Source of the DNA: JAGHBT01 sp035311885
GTDB lineage: Bacteria; Krumholzibacteriota; Krumholzibacteriia; Krumholzibacteriales; WJIX01
Assembly: GCA_964554125.1 (NCBI GenBank)
Contig: CAZKNG010000003.1
Coordinates: forward strand, 1-64,000
Direction: 5' to 3'
Length of the DNA: 64,000 nt
Within the stretch, counting starts at the first letter, position 1. Each line of letters begins with the position of its first letter. This document shows, one piece after another, positions 63,050-64,000 of the stretch. The notes under the pieces are model-generated. The model searched no databases and was not told where the DNA came from. It worked only from the letters and a program-made list of their open reading frames with translations. The position numbers and the translations under genes are program-made.

Positions 63050-64000
63050 CTAACCTCCGGAAACAACAGAAATCAATTTAAACATAGGCAGATACATCGA
63101 TATCAACATTCCTCCAACAATAACTCCCATTACAACAATCATAATAGGTTCTATAGCGGCGGTAAGAGCATCTACAGCACTATCTACTTCTTCATCGTAA
63201 AAATCGGCTATCTTCTCCAGCATTTCATCGAGAGCACCCGTCTGTTCACCAACACTGATCATTTGAACCACCATGGGAGGGAAAACTCCACTCCGTTTAA
63301 GCGGTTCGGCGATAGTATTACCCTCGCTGATACTTTCTTTCGTCTTGACAACCGCACTTTCTATGACCTTGTTGCCGGCTGTTTTAGCGGTTATATCAAG
63401 CCCGTCAATAATAGGCACACCGCTGGCAGTGAGAGTACCGAGAGTCCTGGTAAACATCGCAACCGCGCCCTTTCTTATCACTGCCCCGAGTATGGGTAAA
63501 TTCAGCAGAAACCGGTCAATTCTCATTTTCCCCTTTTCTGTGCTGTTATATTTCTTAATACCAAAATATAGTCCAATTCCCGCCCCCAGAAGCAGATACC
63601 AGTTAACTCTGAGAAAATCGCTCAACCCCATTACAATTTGTGTCGGCAGAGGGAGAGCACCTCCAAAATCAACGAACATCTTGGCAAAGGTCGGAATAAT
63701 AAACATAAGCATAAAAATCGTTGCGCCACCCGCGACAATCATAACTATTGTCGGATATGTCAAAGCTCCTTTTATTTTACGCCTCAGCGAATCCTGCTTT
63801 TCAAGGAAAAGGGCTAATCTATTAAGAATAAGATCCAGGATTCCTCCCGATTCACCGGCGTCTACCATATTCACAAACAACTCACTGAAACATTTATGTT
63901 TTGACAGAGCCTCGGCTAACGTGGAACCCGATTCAACATCTTCCATAACTTCTGTTACAATTTCTCTGAAATTATCCTTTTCCAGCTGGCTTGATAGAAT
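63050..64000 (-). CDS. pilC: Type IV pilus inner-membrane protein PilC (partial)
   Basis: The C-terminal 316 residues of a type II secretion F-type platform protein; the frame is open to the window edge (ILSSQLEKDNFREIVTEV...), so its N-terminus lies outside. Two F domains are seen (FVNMVDAGESGGILDLILNRL and MVQMISVGEQTGALDEMLEKI) with membrane helices at about 75-100, 125-145 and near the C-terminus (MIVVMGVIVGGMLISMYLPMF). It anchors the pilus motor. pilB and pilT are expected beyond the edge. Confidence 0.95.
   Translation of the reverse strand: MLSSQLEKDNFREIVTEVMEDVESGSTLAEALSKHKCFSELFVNMVDAGESGGILDLILNRLALFLEKQDSLRRKIKGALTYPTIVMIVAGGATIFMLMFIIPTFAKMFVDFGGALPLPTQIVMGLSDFLRVNWYLLLGAGIGLYFGIKKYNSTEKGKMRIDRFLLNLPILGAVIRKGAVAMFTRTLGTLTASGVPIIDGLDITAKTAGNKVIESAVVKTKESISEGNTIAEPLKRSGVFPPMVVQMISVGEQTGALDEMLEKIADFYDEEVDSAVDALTAAIEPIMIVVMGVIVGGMLISMYLPMFKLISVVSGG

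Noticed and set aside
1..64000. tRNA, rRNA, CRISPR array, toxin-antitoxin or restriction system
   Set aside because: None of their sequence or gene signatures was seen on either strand.

Overview
The window reads as a chromosomal stretch of a Gram-negative, diderm bacterium. It carries lipid A-type acyltransferase, ADP-heptose (hldE-type) genes, outer-membrane barrel proteins, a lipoprotein and a type IV pilus secretin. The mixture (DUF4954 protein, C69 dipeptidase, PorV/FadL-like barrel, CpgS-like GTPase, serpin, and a pil locus ordered as in Myxococcus/deltaproteobacteria) suggests an uncultured lineage near the FCB superphylum or deltaproteobacterial-type groups. That placement is inference; there is no rRNA or other decisive marker here. 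Many starts are TTG or GTG with good Shine-Dalgarno sequences. No tRNA, rRNA or CRISPR array was seen.

Region 1 (1-14057) is visibly far more AT-rich than the rest and is bracketed by two 55-bp direct repeats (15-69 and 14003-14057, 50/55 identical). On the minus strand, 8721 to 74 is one tight operon for a surface glycan: GT2, GT4, two GT9 heptosyltransferase-like enzymes, a DUF6165-like protein, two CDP-glycerol glycerophosphotransferase-like proteins, a LicD-like phosphotransferase, a LicC-like nucleotidyltransferase and a sulfotransferase. Together they predict a polysaccharide or LPS decorated with phosphodiester-linked groups and sulfate. Upstream of it lie decayed genes (8737-9287) and a transposase remnant (9294-9813). 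Then come plus-strand genes for a DUF1015 protein, a B12-type radical SAM protein and another GT2.

Region 2 (14086-25340) has a DcaP-like porin with a structured leader, a secreted C69 dipeptidase, a 2-hydroxyacid dehydrogenase, an RlmL-type rRNA methyltransferase, a SIS-domain protein paired with a DUF4954 beta-helix protein, and a plus-strand pair of a CxxCH lipoprotein and a PorV/FadL-like barrel behind a near-consensus promoter.

Region 3 (25460-49128) is mainly housekeeping. It holds the fatty acid cluster ndk-DUF177-rpmF-plsX-fabH-fabD-fabG-acpP-fabF-rnc preceded by a cyclic 2,3-diphosphoglycerate synthetase-like gene; split hldE (kinase and adenylyltransferase); DUF3467; an LpxL-like acyltransferase with a DUF362 ferredoxin-like protein; dprA; an MscS channel; a HutH-type ammonia-lyase; a secreted serpin; obgE; a GlcD-type oxidase; an aminotransferase; coaD; and rsmD.

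Region 4 (49153-64000) is a type IV pilus locus on the minus strand: pilC (cut by the window edge), pilS, pilR, pilA, an inserted AAA+/DUF4143 ATPase, an ABC exporter (pilH/pilI-like), a TPR protein, pilD, pilM, pilN, pilO, pilP and pilQ. A sigma-54 promoter and an upstream palindrome precede pilA, which fits PilS/PilR control.
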